Shown: one piece after another, positions 39,008-50,073 of the stretch
Layout of the letters: each line of letters begins with the position of its first letter
Position numbering within the stretch: the stretch's first letter is position 1
Origin: Eutreptiella sp. 'Long Island Sound 2002'
Lineage: Eukaryota; Euglenozoa; Euglenophyceae; Eutreptiales; Eutreptiaceae
Assembly: GCA_964036045.1 (NCBI GenBank)
Contig: OZ038382.1
Location: 87,095,795 to 87,159,794 of the forward strand
Direction of reading: 5' to 3'
DNA: 64,000 bases
The notes under the pieces: generated by a model
What the model was told of the DNA's origin: nothing
What the model saw: only the letters and a program-made list of their open reading frames with translations
The model's database searches: none
Translations under genes and position numbers: made by a program

Positions 39008-39346
39008 GTATGTACTTCGTGCACATGTGACACGTACGTATCGCGTACGTACAGTGTACGTGCCTCGTACGCGTTACGTTTTTGGCACGTTTGCCTTGCC
39101 TTGCCAACACGTACGCGTCGGCCAGGCAAATTGTACGTGTCGGTGTAGCAACACGTACAGGCTGCCTGAGCAGATCGTACGTGTTGCCTGAGTGGATCGT
39201 ACGTGTTGCTGTACCAACACGTACGTGTTGCCCGAGTATATCATACGCGCTAATGTATCAACCCGTACGCGCTGAGTGTGCTGACCACGCGTGCCATTTC
39301 ACTGAAGTATGCACACGCTGTCACCATTACCCTTCATCTCTTGCAG
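39008..39346 (+). other. Putative intron filled by CGTACG-motif array 2
   Basis: Begins gtatgt after cag and ends cttcatctcttgcag, a good pyrimidine-rich acceptor. Between about 39028 and 39272 lie roughly a dozen cgtac(g/a)-cored words, many spaced 18-26 bases apart. The two sides are protein-like, but their phases do not join without a further indel, so the intron is tentative. Other parts of this locus carry frameshifts as well. Confidence 0.4.
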
Positions 39347-40129
39347 TTGCACCTGACCCCCTTCAAGTACAAGGTGCGGCGCCCTTGGCCCCCTGAAGCA
39401 CAAGTGCGCCCAATGCCTCCGGATGTGAGCCGGAAGGTGTTGAAGCCGAAGCGCCTTCTTCAGAGCCCCCCGGGAGGCGCTCCACTGGTGGCCGCGGCCA
39501 CTGAGTCGATAGGGACGATTCCAGGGCAACTGGTGCAGGTGAGTAAGGAGGGGGCAGTTGACAATGGCCATGTTGGCGATGTTGCCAAGTATAGTTTTTA
39601 TGATCAGGTTACATTGCAGGCACGAACAAAGGAAGAGAATGGTGCCGTCACATGGGCTCAGCCCGTGATGGTCCAGTTTCCCATGTGGATAAAGGGGCAT
39701 GCTGCTTGGAGGGACCCAGCAGCAGTTTTTATTGGGGGGACTTGGAACCAGATTAAAGGGGACAGCCACAGGTACTTGCAGACATGGCGTGTCCACGGAG
39801 GGCGGCTCAAGCAGGCCAAGCGTGTTCAATAGTCAGGGCTGGCGGGTTACCTCCCAATCACTGACGTTGCTGCTGTTGCAGAGGTGGATGGGTCCATGGA
39901 GAGATGGAAGCTTCTCCTTGCGGGGAAGGTTTGGGACAAGAGGGAGACTGAGACGGAGGCAGAAGAGGGCTATAATACTGACCCATCGCGGCACGGTGCT
40001 CGTGTGACCGATGCCAAGAAACCGAAGCTTGGTGCCAAGGATGGGCCCAGGGGTACGAAGCCCGGGGGCCCACCGCCTCCCCCTCGGCACCACTGCGTGA
40101 GCACCTCAAAGACACACAGCAGCAGCTGA
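39347..40129 (+). pseudogene. Continuation of the locus after the putative intron
   Basis: The frame encodes 'PFKYKVRRPWPPEAQVRPMP', then a segment with 'GDVAKYSFYDQVTLQARTKE' and 'PMWIKGHAAWRDPAAVFIGG', up to 'GGRLKQAKRVQ' and a TAG at 39830-39832. The same frame goes on as protein-like sequence (GYLPITDVAAVAEVDGSMER; KRETETEAEEGYNTDP) with a proline run, to TGA at 40127-40129. No family is recognised. It links the N-terminal part to the coiled coil that follows in another frame. Confidence 0.4.
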
Positions 40130-40617
40130 GGGCAAGAATGGAGGAATTGGGGAAGGTGCGCAAGCACAGTGACGAGGCACAAAAACCTGCATAGGACATG
40201 CTGAGCGAGGAGCATGCAAAGTGGCAGGATGAGCGAAAAGAAAAAGACAATAAGATTAGGGACGTAAGAGAGAAGTTGCAGGATGCTTCGGTGAGGGCAA
40301 GCAGGAAAGGCGCGGCAAGCTCTGGCCTTGGGGAGGGGGGTTAAGATGTCGAAGACCAGAAGAATGTTTTGCAACTGGCAGCAATGGAAATCAGGGTTGG
40401 CCTTGTCCAGGCCACCACATCCATTGAGGACCTGAGGGATTCACTCAGCAATGCAAGAGGCAAGGAGTCGACACAAGGGGAGAAGACTGTGCGTGCCCCT
40501 ACATCATCGAGGGACAAGTACACTGTGCAGAGTGTACATTTAGGCAAGGCGGTGGAGCAGCCCAGTGGCAGTGGTAGTGGCGGTGGCAGAGGCCATGATG
40601 GTCCCAAAGGCAGTTGA
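40083..40617 (+). pseudogene. Coiled-coil segment with in-frame TAG and TAA
   Basis: In the frame ending at TGA 40615-40617 the sequence reads as a coiled coil: 'LKDTQQQLRARMEELGKV', then, after TAG 40192-40194, 'DMLSEEHAKWQDERKEKDNK' and 'VREKLQDASV'. After TAA 40342-40344 it continues 'DVEDQKNVLQLAAMEI' and ends in a Ser/Gly-rich linker. Heptad-like spacing of Leu/Met/Val runs across the stop codons, so the three pieces were once one chain. The same frame enters the oxygenase-like domain after the TGA. Confidence 0.5.
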
Positions 40618-41142
40618 CTCCAAGGGGCTGCTGCTCTCCCCTCCCGTCACATATGGCTTTTGTTGGAGGGGTCGGAAGGGGCACGGCAGTCCAGAGACAG
40701 GTGGGGAGCACGATTGCGTACCGCGTTTTTTCGCTTGGTGCAGCGTGGCAATGTCCACGTGGCTGCTGCCATCAATGCCTACGGGCGCGCAAGGTTGCCA
40801 TCGTGGTTCACTTGGACTGCCATCCAAGTGCACCATGCTGTTCTTCCTTCAACCACAATGCCAGGGCATAAGCACCAGGACCACCTGCCCTTGAGTGCCA
40901 TTGTGACTGCTGGTGATTTTTCAGGTGGGGAGTTCTGCGTGGAGGAGGGGTGGCTCGTGTTCCCCACAAGGGGAACCCGCCCCTACACAATGGCATGTGT
41001 TGCAGGGCCAGAGGGTCATGACAGGGTGGATGAGGATGAGGTGGCATTGGATGCCCGGAACTGGGTCGTTTTTTGCGGTGGTGCGTTGCACATGCAAGCC
41101 CCGTGGCGTGGTGAACGCTACACCCTGGTTTTTTTCACTTAG
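40618..41142 (+). pseudogene. 2OG-Fe(II) dioxygenase-like domain
   Basis: The frame (same phase as the coiled coil, after one TGA) contains 'GHKHQDHLPLSAIV' with HQD as the HxD iron-binding pair and 'AGDFSGGEFCVEEG' as the Gly-rich turn. 'NWVVFCGGALHMQAPWRGER' follows, with the distal His and, after it, the Arg that binds 2-oxoglutarate, then the strand 'YTLVFFT'. The order and spacing fit the dioxygenase domains found in some algal and fungal transposon proteins, and broadly the TET/JBP/AlkB superfamily. All four metal and cosubstrate ligands are present. It ends with TAG 41140-41142. The substrate is unknown: nucleic acid is plausible from the transposon context, but protein or small molecules are possible. 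Confidence 0.5.
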
Positions 41143-41589
41143 GTTGGCCAAGGCATGGTGTTGTTGGGGGACCTGCTGCTGCTGCGGAGTCTTGGGTTCA
41201 GGTTGTGCGCTGGGTAGCATGTGCAATGGGTGCAGTGTGTGTCAACACGCACGCGTTGGGGAAGCGGCGCATACGTGTGCAGTACAGGGGGCGTACACGT
41301 TACGGTGTTGCATCGTACGCGTTGCTGTGCTGGCCCGTACGCGCTGGGTTCATGACACATACCATTTGCTGTTCTGGCGGGTACGCGTTGGGTTCATGAA
41401 ACGTACGATTCGCTGTTCTGGAACGTACACATTAAAAATGAAACGCGTAGGCGCTGCTGTACCGACTCGTACGCGCACACGTACATGTTGAGTGTTGCAA
41501 TTGTGCCCATACCTACGAACCTTGTTGTGTCCATGCATCCCCCCCCTTGTTGCCTTTCCCTAAGGTACTTTTTGATTCCCTGACTCCAG
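41143..41589 (+). repeat. CGTACG-motif array 3, possible intron
   Basis: About ten cgtac-cored words lie between 41268 and 41485 (for example tcgtacgcgttgc at 41310, ccgtacgcgctgg at 41336, ggtacgcgttggg at 41380), followed by a pyrimidine-rich stretch and ccctgactccag at 41578-41589 before the next protein-like segment. If an intron, its donor could be gttggc right after the TAG at 41142, but this is weak. Confidence 0.5.
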
Positions 41590-41593
41590 GAAC

Positions 41594-41947
41594 ATGCCCC
41601 GATTCAAGGACTACCAACAGCTGGGAAGGACTAAGAGATGGGAACGAATGGCCAAACTGCAAACGGCCGTCACGGAAATTCTTGGTCCGACCTGGGAAGT
41701 ACAAGCTGGCGAAATCGTGAGCAACCTCACTTTGAAAACGATGGATGGGCCCATGCTCCAAAAGCAGATGTGGCATGCAGAGACCCTCCTGTGGGATTGC
41801 CGCAAAGAGGGCGAAAGGTGGCGGGCCCTACAGTACTCCATCCTGAGGTCCCGGATATCATACCCCCTGGATGAAGTCAGAAGAGTCAAGGACGAACTTA
41901 GTGAACCTCCAGTAGTTGACTACAATGCAATGGACGGGGACTCATGA
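41594..41947 (+). CDS. Helical segment before transposase-like domain
   Basis: A 117-codon frame from ATG 41594: charged and helical ('DYQQLGRTKRWERMAKLQTA', 'LQKQMWHAETLLWDCRKEGE', 'DEVRRVKDELSEPP'). It ends at TGA 41945-41947, overlapping by four bases an ATG in another frame that begins the transposase-like segment. In a eukaryote this overlap is more likely a frameshift than two genes. No domain is named. It may be the N-terminal part of the same transposon protein. Confidence 0.4.
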   Translation: MPRFKDYQQLGRTKRWERMAKLQTAVTEILGPTWEVQAGEIVSNLTLKTMDGPMLQKQMWHAETLLWDCRKEGERWRALQYSILRSRISYPLDEVRRVKDELSEPPVVDYNAMDGDS

Positions 41948-42660
41948 TGGCCGCTCGTAAGGGAAATTTGTACCCGGCTCTTAGGATACGCCTTTGTGTG
42001 GATGGTACACAACTACAAAAGCGGCACTTTGAGCATTTTATGCTTGGAGTGCTCGGATCAGGTAACCCGCTTGGCAGCTGGTGCATTTTACACGGCTCTG
42101 AGAAATTTGCTGTGCTACGATCAATCACGAGGGCTAGCAAACTGAATGACCAGGTGCAAGAGGCCTTAATCACAAAGTATGAAGTACAAGGTGGCTACAT
42201 GGAAAAACCAGATGTCTTTCTGGTTGCAGATGTCGTCGCACAACAGGCAATGGCAGGCATCAAAAGATTGATCTGCACCAGTGTATACCCAGTGTGTTGG
42301 GTATGTGGAAAAAGCAGGGCATGTTGCGATCGCAATTTTGGGAAGGCACCTTCACCGATTCTGTCACACTGGACCTGGTACGGGTAGGTGCTATGTAGCA
42401 TTTTGCCGACCTACAGGCCTTCTGACTATGCATTGCATGGGCTGACACGTGTTACTCACGGTGGCCTTGATGGATGTTGGAGGGCTCTTGTACAACACCA
42501 TGGCTTCACGAAGAGGCGCGCTATTGCATGGCTGCAGACCCATGTAAATCCCTGCACGGTTGCCTCACACAGTGTTGCACGTCGATGCATCGCAGGGCAG
42601 GAGGGTGAAAAACCATCACTCCGTTGTGAACAGAGCGCAGCAATTCTATTTGTTTCAACA

Positions 42661-42666
<6 letters not shown>
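41944..42666 (+). pseudogene. Transposase-like domain (DGTQL ... VADVV ... CWVC)
   Basis: The frame encodes 'PALRIRLCVDGTQLQKRHFE', then 'ILHGSEKFAVLRSITRA', then 'PDVFLVADVVAQQAMAGIK' and 'CTSVYPVCWVCGKS'. A DG-T/S after a beta strand, a second Asp in a strand about 90 residues later and a CxxC close after it is the pattern I know from an animal/protist transposase-like family with 'SGDG...' and '..GGDxK.l....G......C.wC'. That points to an RNase H-fold (DDE/D) nuclease, but the third acidic residue is not identified. TAG 42385-42387 interrupts the frame; beyond it 'RPSDYALHGLTRVTHGGLDG' looks like its continuation. The call is inferred from motifs only. Confidence 0.35.

Positions 42667-42691
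<25 letters not shown>
42659..42691. repeat. (AAGT)n microsatellite
   Basis: About eight copies of the tetranucleotide aagt/gtaa directly after the end of the transposase-like frame. Confidence 0.9.
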
Positions 42692-43856
42692 GGCGGCCGC
42701 GTCTGCAGCCTCATCTGACATCTCCTTGCTTGTTTTACATGGTGGCCGCCTCTGGCGGGAAGGAGAGCTCTCCACCATCAGTTCCCCTGGCGATTCCTTT
42801 CTCACCTCACGGCCGAGAACTTCAACCAGGTTCCCTAGGGGCATGACCGGCGGTAGGTGTCCTTCAGTCGCTGCCCTCACGGTCTCAGCTCCTTCCGGTC
42901 ACCCATCGAAGGACCCTCCGGCCTTCCCCCCCTAGCACAGCCTTTCGGGCGCCTGCAGGCGGGTTTCCTGTGGATAGCCCTCGCCGACAGCGGAGCATTT
43001 CTCTCTGTCAACCACATTCCACCACTCCCCATCCCTCACGGGCTGGAGTACCCACTCGGCTCCCGAATGCACTTGGGTGTCGTCCATCCGCGGCTGGAGG
43101 CCAGGGGGCGACCCTTTCCACGTTCCCCCAGGTCCCGCTCGCGCGTGAACCTACGTGTACTTAGGCCATTGACCCGGGGACCTCAGGGTCAACCCTCACC
43201 CCTGCGGACACCTCACGGCCGTCTCGGAGTTCAGGGCATTTTCCCGACTTCCCGTGGCCAGGCTCCCCATGGTTGGCCCATGGTTCACCACTCCATGGCG
43301 ACTGGTTTCCCAATCCCACGGGGCTGTTGCTTGGCAATTTCGGCCTCCCTTCCCACCCCATGTCCCGTTCCCCTTCGCCACATACCGTCACCGGCCCTAT
43401 CCCCGCTTCCCATGGTTTTCCGATGCCTTGGGGCCGTTGTGTGGCCCGTGCCACACCCCTGTCCTAGCCCCGTGCCCCCATCCCGCCCCTCATCCCGTGT
43501 TTATACCCCACCGGGCCGCCAGCAACCCTGTGGCGCGGGCCCACAGGATCCTCATCAATCCAGGGGCCCTTTTCGTGCTCGGTGCACAGGTCGCTCCTAT
43601 CCTCTCCCCTGCTTCCGCGCACTCGGCGCGCTCTTCTCCGCACGTTCCTGTCCGGGTCGTCTGGCCACTGTTCCTATGTCATGGCACCTTTGGCCCACCT
43701 ATGCTTTGGCACGAGAACACAGCGTGTCCAGGGGGCTGTGGCCTAGCATGGACGCCACCACACGTACCCCCACTAGGGCTTGGAGGGGAGTTGTGTTCCG
43801 TGTTCTGTATGCTTGCACCGCCTGCTGTCTTGCCGTCCTTGACGTCTTCTTTTCGC
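42692..43856. other. C-rich segment without recognised gene
   Basis: A 419-codon plus frame (42857-44116) crosses this segment and runs into the GGGGCA array. Its composition (Pro, Arg, Ser, Leu, His) is that expected of C-rich DNA, no domain is visible, and open frames also exist on the other strand. I see no supportable gene. Confidence 0.4.
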
Positions 43857-44116
43857 GGCAGGGGCAGGGGCAGGGGCAGAGGCAGGGGCTGGGGCGGCAA
43901 GTGCAGGGGCAGAGGCAGGGGCAGGGGCAGGGGCAGGGGCCGTGGGAGGGGCAGGGGCAGTGGCAGGGGCAGTGGCAGGGGCAGGATCTTGGGCAGGGAC
44001 AGTTGTTGGTGCAAGGGCAGTGGCAGGGGCAGGGGGAGGGGCAGTTGCAGGGGCAGGGGCTTGGGCAGGGGCAGAGGCAGGGGCAGTGGCAGGGGCAGGG
44101 GCGGGGGCAGAGGTAG
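43857..44116. repeat. (GGGGCA)n hexanucleotide array, short block
   Basis: About 260 bases of the hexamer ggggca with variants ggggct, gaggca, gtggca and ggggga, immediately followed by (gggtt)4 at about 44117-44138. Same unit as the large block at 45010-50072. Each unit carries a run of four G, so G-quadruplex formation on the plus strand is likely. Confidence 0.95.
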
Positions 44117-45009
44117 GGGTTGGGTTGGGTTGGGTTGGGTCAAGGCCTCGCCTGGTCGCCTACCCACGGTCCGCGCCGCCTTCCCTGCCGGACCCAACTG
44201 GGCGGCCGTACCCGGGTGTCCGGTCACAAGGCCTGCCGGACTGTTGACCGCCCCCAGACCCCGCGGTGGCGCTCGCGGGCGGGAGATGCCGCCGTGCCTG
44301 TGTGTATGTGCCCTTGTGTGTCTGGGGGGGGGGGGGGGGGCTGTGGCACACCTGCTTGCTCCATTGTTGTTCGGCCGTGGCGCACATGGCACGGGGAAGT
44401 GTGTGCCTGGTGCTCCAGGCCCCGACAGGGAGGCTTGAGAGCCTGACTCTGAGCCCGCCGGGGGAGATGTGGGCCTGGGCTCGCAACCTCCACGTCACAA
44501 GGACATACTACCAAACCACTCCACGACTGCCTATTGGCACGGGAAGGCGGTGGTACGTGGCACGACTGGGGTCAGACCCGCACTCCTTGACTGCCTTAGG
44601 CACAGGTGGTGCTGCCTCGCGGGCTGGGTCCGGCTCCCACGGCCGAGGGCGTACCCCGGGCAGGTGGAGGGGCACCAGGGCGCAGAGTGTGCTTCCCTGC
44701 CCTGGGTGCCGCCAGTGCTGGCTGCACTGGCTGCGGCGCTACAGCCCGCGTAGACGAGGGGGCCCAGAGGGCACCACACCCGAATGGCCTCTCCTTTGAG
44801 GAAGGGGGGGGGGGGCAGGGGTCGGCTGGTGGCTGTCTGGCCTCCAGGGGTCGCCCACAACTGCACTAGAGTGCACGGGGCTGTGCTGGCCTAGGCGTCT
44901 GTGATGAAGTTGGAGGGGCACGTGCACACCTGGAGGTTCCCTGGGCAGGCCGCTCAAGGGATACCCACAGCGGTCAAGCGGTGAGCCCTTCACAGCCTCC
45001 ACTCTTTGG
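44117..45009. other. Spacer between the two GGGGCA blocks
   Basis: Starts with (gggtt)4, then GC-rich sequence with G runs of 10 or more at about 44326-44340 and 44807-44816. Frames are open on both strands but show no domain. Nothing is named. Confidence 0.4.
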
Positions 45010-48000
45010 GCAGAGGTAGGGGCAGGGGGGGCAGGGGCAGGGGCAGTGGCAGGGGCAGGGGCAGGGGCAGGGGCAGGGGCAGTGGCAGGAGCCGGGGCAG
45101 TGGGAGGGGTAAGGGCAGTGGCAGGGGCAGGGGCCGGGGCAGGGGCAGTGGCAGGGGCAGGGGCAGTGGCAGGGGCAGGGGCTGGGGCAGGGGCAGGGGC
45201 AGGGACAGGGCCAGTGGCTTGAGCAGGGGCAGTGGCAGCGGCAGGGGCAGGGGTAGGGGCAGGGGCAGGGGCAGGGGCAGGGGCAGTGGCAGGGGCAGTG
45301 GCAGTAGCAGGGGCAGGGGCAGGGGCAGTGGCAGTAGCAGGGGCAGGGGCAGGGGCAGTGGCCGTTGCAGGGGCAGGGGCAGAGGCATGGCCAGGGGGGC
45401 AGGGGCAGGGGCAAGGGATGTGGCAGGGGCAGGGGCAGGGGCAGGGGCAGGGGCAGGGGCAGGGGCAGGGGCAGGGGCAGGGGCAGTGGGTGGGGCAGGG
45501 GCAGTGGCAGGGGCAGGGGCAGGGGCATGGGCAGGGACAGGGGCAGGGGCAGGGGCTGGGGCAGTGGGAGGTGCAGGGGCAGTGGCACGGGCAGGGGCAG
45601 GGGCAGATGCTAGGGCAGGGGCAGGAGCAGGGACTGGGGCAGGGGCAGAGGCAGGGGCACGGGCAGGGGCAGGGGCAGGGGCAGGGACAGTGGCAGAGGC
45701 AGGGGCAGGGGCAGTAGCAGGGGCAATGGCCGTGGCAGGGGCAGGGGCAGGGGCAGTGGCTGTAGCAGGGGCAGGGGCAGGGACAGGGGCACGGGCGGTG
45801 GCAGTAGCAGGGGCAGGGGCAGGGGCAGTGGCTGGGGCAGGGGTAGGGGCAGGGGCAAAGGCAGGGGCAGAGGCAGTGGCTGGGGCAGGGGCAGGGGCCG
45901 GGGCAAGGCAAGGGCAGAAGCAGGGGCAGGGGGGGCAGGGGCAGGGGCAGGGGCAGTGGCAGGAGCAGGGGCAGGGGCAGGGGCAGGGGCAGGGGCCGGG
46001 GCAGTGGCAGGAGCAGGGGCAGTGGGAGGGGCAAGGGCAGTTGCAGGGGGGGTAGAGGCAGTGGCAGGAGCAGGGGCAGAGGCAGGGGCAGGGGCAGTCG
46101 CAGTTGCTGGGGCTGGGGCAGGGGCAGGGCCAGGGGCCGTGGCTGTGGCAGGGGCAGTGGCAGGGGCAGAGGCAGGGGCAGGGGGGGCAGGGGCAGAGGC
46201 AGGGGCAGGGGCAGGGGCAGGGGCAGGGGCAGGGGCTGGGGCAGGGGCTGTGGCAGGAGCAGGGGCAGTGGGCGGGGCAGGGGCAGTGGCAGGGGCTGTG
46301 GCAGGGGCAGGGGCAGGGGCAGTGGGAGGAACAGGGGCAGTGGCAGGGGCAGGGGCACGGGCTGTTGCAGGGGCAGGGGCAGGGGCTGGGGCAGGGGCAG
46401 AGCCAGGGGCAGTGGCAGTGACAGGGGCAGGGGCCGGGGCAGAGGCTGGGGCAGGGGGGCAGGGACAGGGGCAGGGGCAGTGGCAGGGGCAGTCGTAGGG
46501 GCAGCGGCAGGGGCAAGGGCAGTTGCAGGGGCAGGAGCAGGGGCAGTTGGAGGGGCAAGGGCAGTGGTAGGGGCGAGGGCAGGGACAGGGGCAGGGGCGG
46601 GGCAGTGGCTGGGGCAGGGGCAGTGGCAGGGGCAGTGGCAGGGGCAGGGGCAGGGGCAGGGGCTAGGGCAGTGGCAGGAGCAGGGGCAGTTGCAGGGGCC
46701 GGGGCATGGTTAGGGGCCGTGGTAGGGGCAGGGGCAGGGGCATGGGCAGGGGCCGGGGCAGGGGTAGGGGCAGGGGTAGAGGCAGTGGCAGGGGCAGGGG
46801 CTGGGGCAGGGGCATGGGCAGTGGCAGGGGCCGTGGTAGTGGCAGGGGCAGGAGCAGGGGCAGTGGGAGGGGCAAGGGCAGTGGTAGGGGCAGGGGCAGG
46901 GACAGGGGCAAGGGCAGGGGCAGTGGCTGGGGCAGGGGCAGTGGCAGGGGCAGTGGCAGGGGCAAGGGCAGGAGCAGGGGCAGGGGCAGTGGCAGGAGCA
47001 GGGGCAGTTGCAGGGGCAGGGGCAGGGTCAGGGGCAGTGGCAGGGGCAGTGGCAGTGGCAGGGGCAGGGGCAGTGGCAGTGGCAGTAGCAGGGGCAGGGG
47101 CAGGGGCAGTGGCTGGGGCAGGGGCAGTGGCAGGGGCAGTGGCAGGGGCAAGGGCAGGGGCAGTGGCAGGAGCACGGGCAGGGGCAGTGGCAGTGGCAGG
47201 GGCAGGGGCAGGGGTAGAAGCAGGGGCAGGGGGGGCAGGGGCAGGGGCAGAGGCAGGGGCAGGGGCAGGGGCAGGGGCAGTGGCAGGAGCCGGGGCAGTG
47301 GGAGGGGCAAGGGCAGGGGCAGGGGTAGGGGCTGGGGCTGGGGCAGGTGCAGGGGCAGGGGCAGGGCCAGTGGCAGGGGCAAGGGGAGGGGCTGGGGCAG
47401 GGACAGTGGCAACGGCAGCGGCAGGGGGAGGGGCTGGGCCAGTGGCAGGGGCAGTGGCAATAGCAGGCGCAGTAGCAGTAGCAGGGGCAGCGGCAGGGGC
47501 AGTGGCAGTAGCAGGGGCAGTGGCAGGGGCAGGGGCAGGGGCCGTGGCGGCGGCAGGGGCAGGGGCAGGGGCAGGGGCAGGGGAAGTGGCAGGAGCAGGG
47601 GCAGTTGCAGGGGCAGGGGCAGGGTCAGGGGCCGTGGTAGGGGCAGGGGCAGGGGCATGGGCAGGGGCAGTAGCAGGGGCAGAGGTAGGGGCGGGGACAG
47701 GGGCAGGGGCAGAGGCAGTGGCAGGAGCAGGGGCAGGGGCAGGGGCAGGGGCAGTGGCAGGGGCAGTGGCAGTGGCAGGGGCAGGGGCAGTGGCAGTGGC
47801 AGTAGCAGGGGCATGGGCAGGGGCAGAGGCAGTGGCAGTAGCAGGGGCAGGGGCAGGGGCAGGGGCAGGGGCAGTTGCAGTGGCAGGGGCAGGGGCAGAA
47901 GGAGGGGCAGGGGGGGCACGGGCAGGGGCAGAGGCTGGGGCAGGGGCAGGGGCAGGGGCAGTGGCAGGAGCCAGGGCAGTGGGAGGGGCAAGGGCAGGGG

Positions 48001-50072
48001 CAGGGGCAGGGGCCGGGGGAGGGGCAGTGGCAGTAGCAGGGGCAGGGGTAGGGGCAGGGGTAGGGGCAGGGGCAGGGGCAGGTGCGGGGGCAGGGGCAGG
48101 GGCAGAGGCAGGGGCAAGGGCAGGGGCAGGGGCAGTGGCAGGGGCAGTGGCAGGGGCAGGGGCTGAGCCAGTGGCAGGGGCAGTGGCAGTGGCAGGGGCA
48201 GGGGCAGGGGCAGTGGCAGTAGCAGTAGCAGGGGCAGTGGCAGTAGCAGGGGCAGTGACAGGGGCAAGGGCAGGGGCCGTGGCAACGGCAGCGGCAGGGG
48301 CAGGGGCAGAGGCAGGGGCAGGGGGGGCAGGGGCATGGGCAGTGGCAGGAGCAGGGGCAGGGGCAGGGGCTTGGGCAGGGGCAGGGGCAGGGGCAGGAGC
48401 AGGGGCAGTGAGAGGGGCAAGAGCAGTGGCAGGGGCAGGGGCAGGGGCATGAGCAGGGGCCGTGGGAGGTACAAGGGCAGTGGCAGGGGCAGGGGTAGGG
48501 GCAGTTGCAGGGGCAGGGGCTGGGGCTGGGGCAGGGGCAGAGGCAGGGGCAGTGGCAGTGGCAGGGGAAGGGGCCGGGGCAGTGGCAGTTGCAGGGGCAG
48601 GGGCAGGGGTAGGGGCAGCGGCAGTAGCAGGTGCAGGGGCAGGGGCAGTGACAGGGGCAGGGGCAGGGGAGAAGGCTTGGGCAGGGGGGGCAGGGGCAGG
48701 GGCAGGGGATTAGGCTGGGGCAGGGGCAGGGGCAGGGGCAGGGGCAGGGGCAGGGGCGGGGGGTGGGGCAGGGGCAGGGGCAGGGGCAGTGGCAGGGGCA
48801 GGGGCAGCGGCTTTGGCAGGGGCAGGAGCAAGGGCTGGGGCAGGGGCAGTCGCAGGGGCAGAGGCAGGGGCAGGGGTAGGGGCAGGGGCAGTAGCAGGGG
48901 CAGTGGCAGGGGCAGGGGCCGGGGGAGTGGCTGGGGCAGTGGCAGTGTCAGGGGCAGGGGCAGGGGCAGTGGCTGTAGCAGGGGCAGGGGCAGGGGCAGT
49001 GGCGGTAGCTGGGGCAAGGGGCAGGGGCAGGGGCAGATGCAGTGGTAGGGGCAGGGGCGTGGGCTGAGGCAGGGGCATGGGGGGCATGGGCAGGTGCAGG
49101 GGCAGTGGCAGGAGCAGGGGCAGGGGCAGGGGCTGGGGCAGGGGCCGGGGCAGTGGTAGGAGAAGGGGCCGTAGGAGGGGCAGGGGCAGTGGCAGGGGCA
49201 GGGGCCGGGGCCGCGGCAGGGGCAGGGGCAGGGGCAGGGGCAGTGGCAGGAGCAGGGGCAGTGGCAGGGGCAGTGCCAGGAGCAGGGGTAGGGGCAGGGG
49301 CATGGGCAGTGGCAGGAGCAGGGGCAGTGGCAGGGGCAGGGGCCGGGGCAGGGGCAGGGGTAGGGGAAGAGGCAGTGGCAGGGGCTGCGGCAGGGGTAGG
49401 GGCAGGGGCAGGGCCAGGGGCAGGGGCAGTGGCAGCGGCAGGGGCAGGGGCAGGGGGGGCTGGGGCAGGGGCAGAGGCAGGGGCAGGGGCAGGGGTAGGG
49501 GCAGAGGCAGGGGCAGGGGCTGGGGCAGGGGCAGAGGCAGGGGCAGGGGCATTGGGAGGTGCAGGGGCTGTGGCGGGGGCAGGGGTAGGGGCAGTTGCAG
49601 GGGCAAGGGCAGGGGCAGGCTCACGGGCAGGGGCAGAGGCAGGGGCAGTGGCAGTGGCAGGGGCAGGGGCAGGGGCAGAGGCAGTGGCAGGGGGGGCAGG
49701 GGCAGGGGCAGGGGCAGGGGCCGGGGCAGGAGCAGGGGCAGGGGTAGGAGCTGGGGTTGTGGCAGGGGCAAGGGCAGTGGCAGGGGCAGGGGCAGAGGCA
49801 GTGGCTGTGGCAGGGGCAGGGGCAGGGGCAGGGGCAGGGGCAGGGGTTGTGGCAGGAGCAGGAACAGTGGCAGGGGCAGGGGCAGGGGCAGGGGCCGGGG
49901 CAGGGGTAGGGGCAGGGGCTGGGGCAGTGGCAGAGGCTGGGGTAGGGGCAGGGGCAGTGGCAGGGGCCGTGACAGCGGCAGGGGCTGGGGCTGGGGCAGC
50001 GGCTGGGGCAGGGGCAGGGGCAGGGGCCGGGGCAGGGGCAGGGGCAGGGGCAGGGGCTGGGGCAGGGGCAGG
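45010..50072. repeat. (GGGGCA)n hexanucleotide array, about 5 kb
   Basis: About 840 units of ggggca with interspersed variants (gtggca, ggagca, gaggca, ggggcc, ggggta, ggggct). The hexamer register is kept over long distances, with occasional G insertions. Stop codons are almost absent in several frames, so frames of up to 784 codons (Pro-Leu on the minus strand; Gly-Ala, Gly-Gln and Gly-Arg on the plus strand) appear, but they are artefacts. Runs of G4 every six bases make this one continuous G-quadruplex-prone strand with a C-rich partner. No unique sequence interrupts it. Confidence 0.97.
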
Positions 50073-50073
50073 G

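Noticed and set aside
41944-41947. ATGA overlap of two genes, as in a bacterial operon
   Set aside because: The region is eukaryotic transposon-like DNA with many frameshifts; a 1-base indel is the simpler reading.
42857-44116. Aspartic-protease-like 'LADSGAFLSV' in a plus frame
   Set aside because: DSGA alone is weak; the surrounding residues lack the second-half strands of a retropepsin, and the frame is C-rich low-complexity that runs into the GGGGCA array.
46663-49017. 784-codon Pro-Leu frame and several Gly-Ala, Gly-Arg and Gly-Gln frames
   Set aside because: Direct translation of the GGGGCA hexamer, which contains no stop codon in several frames. All are dipeptide-type repeats with no unique sequence.
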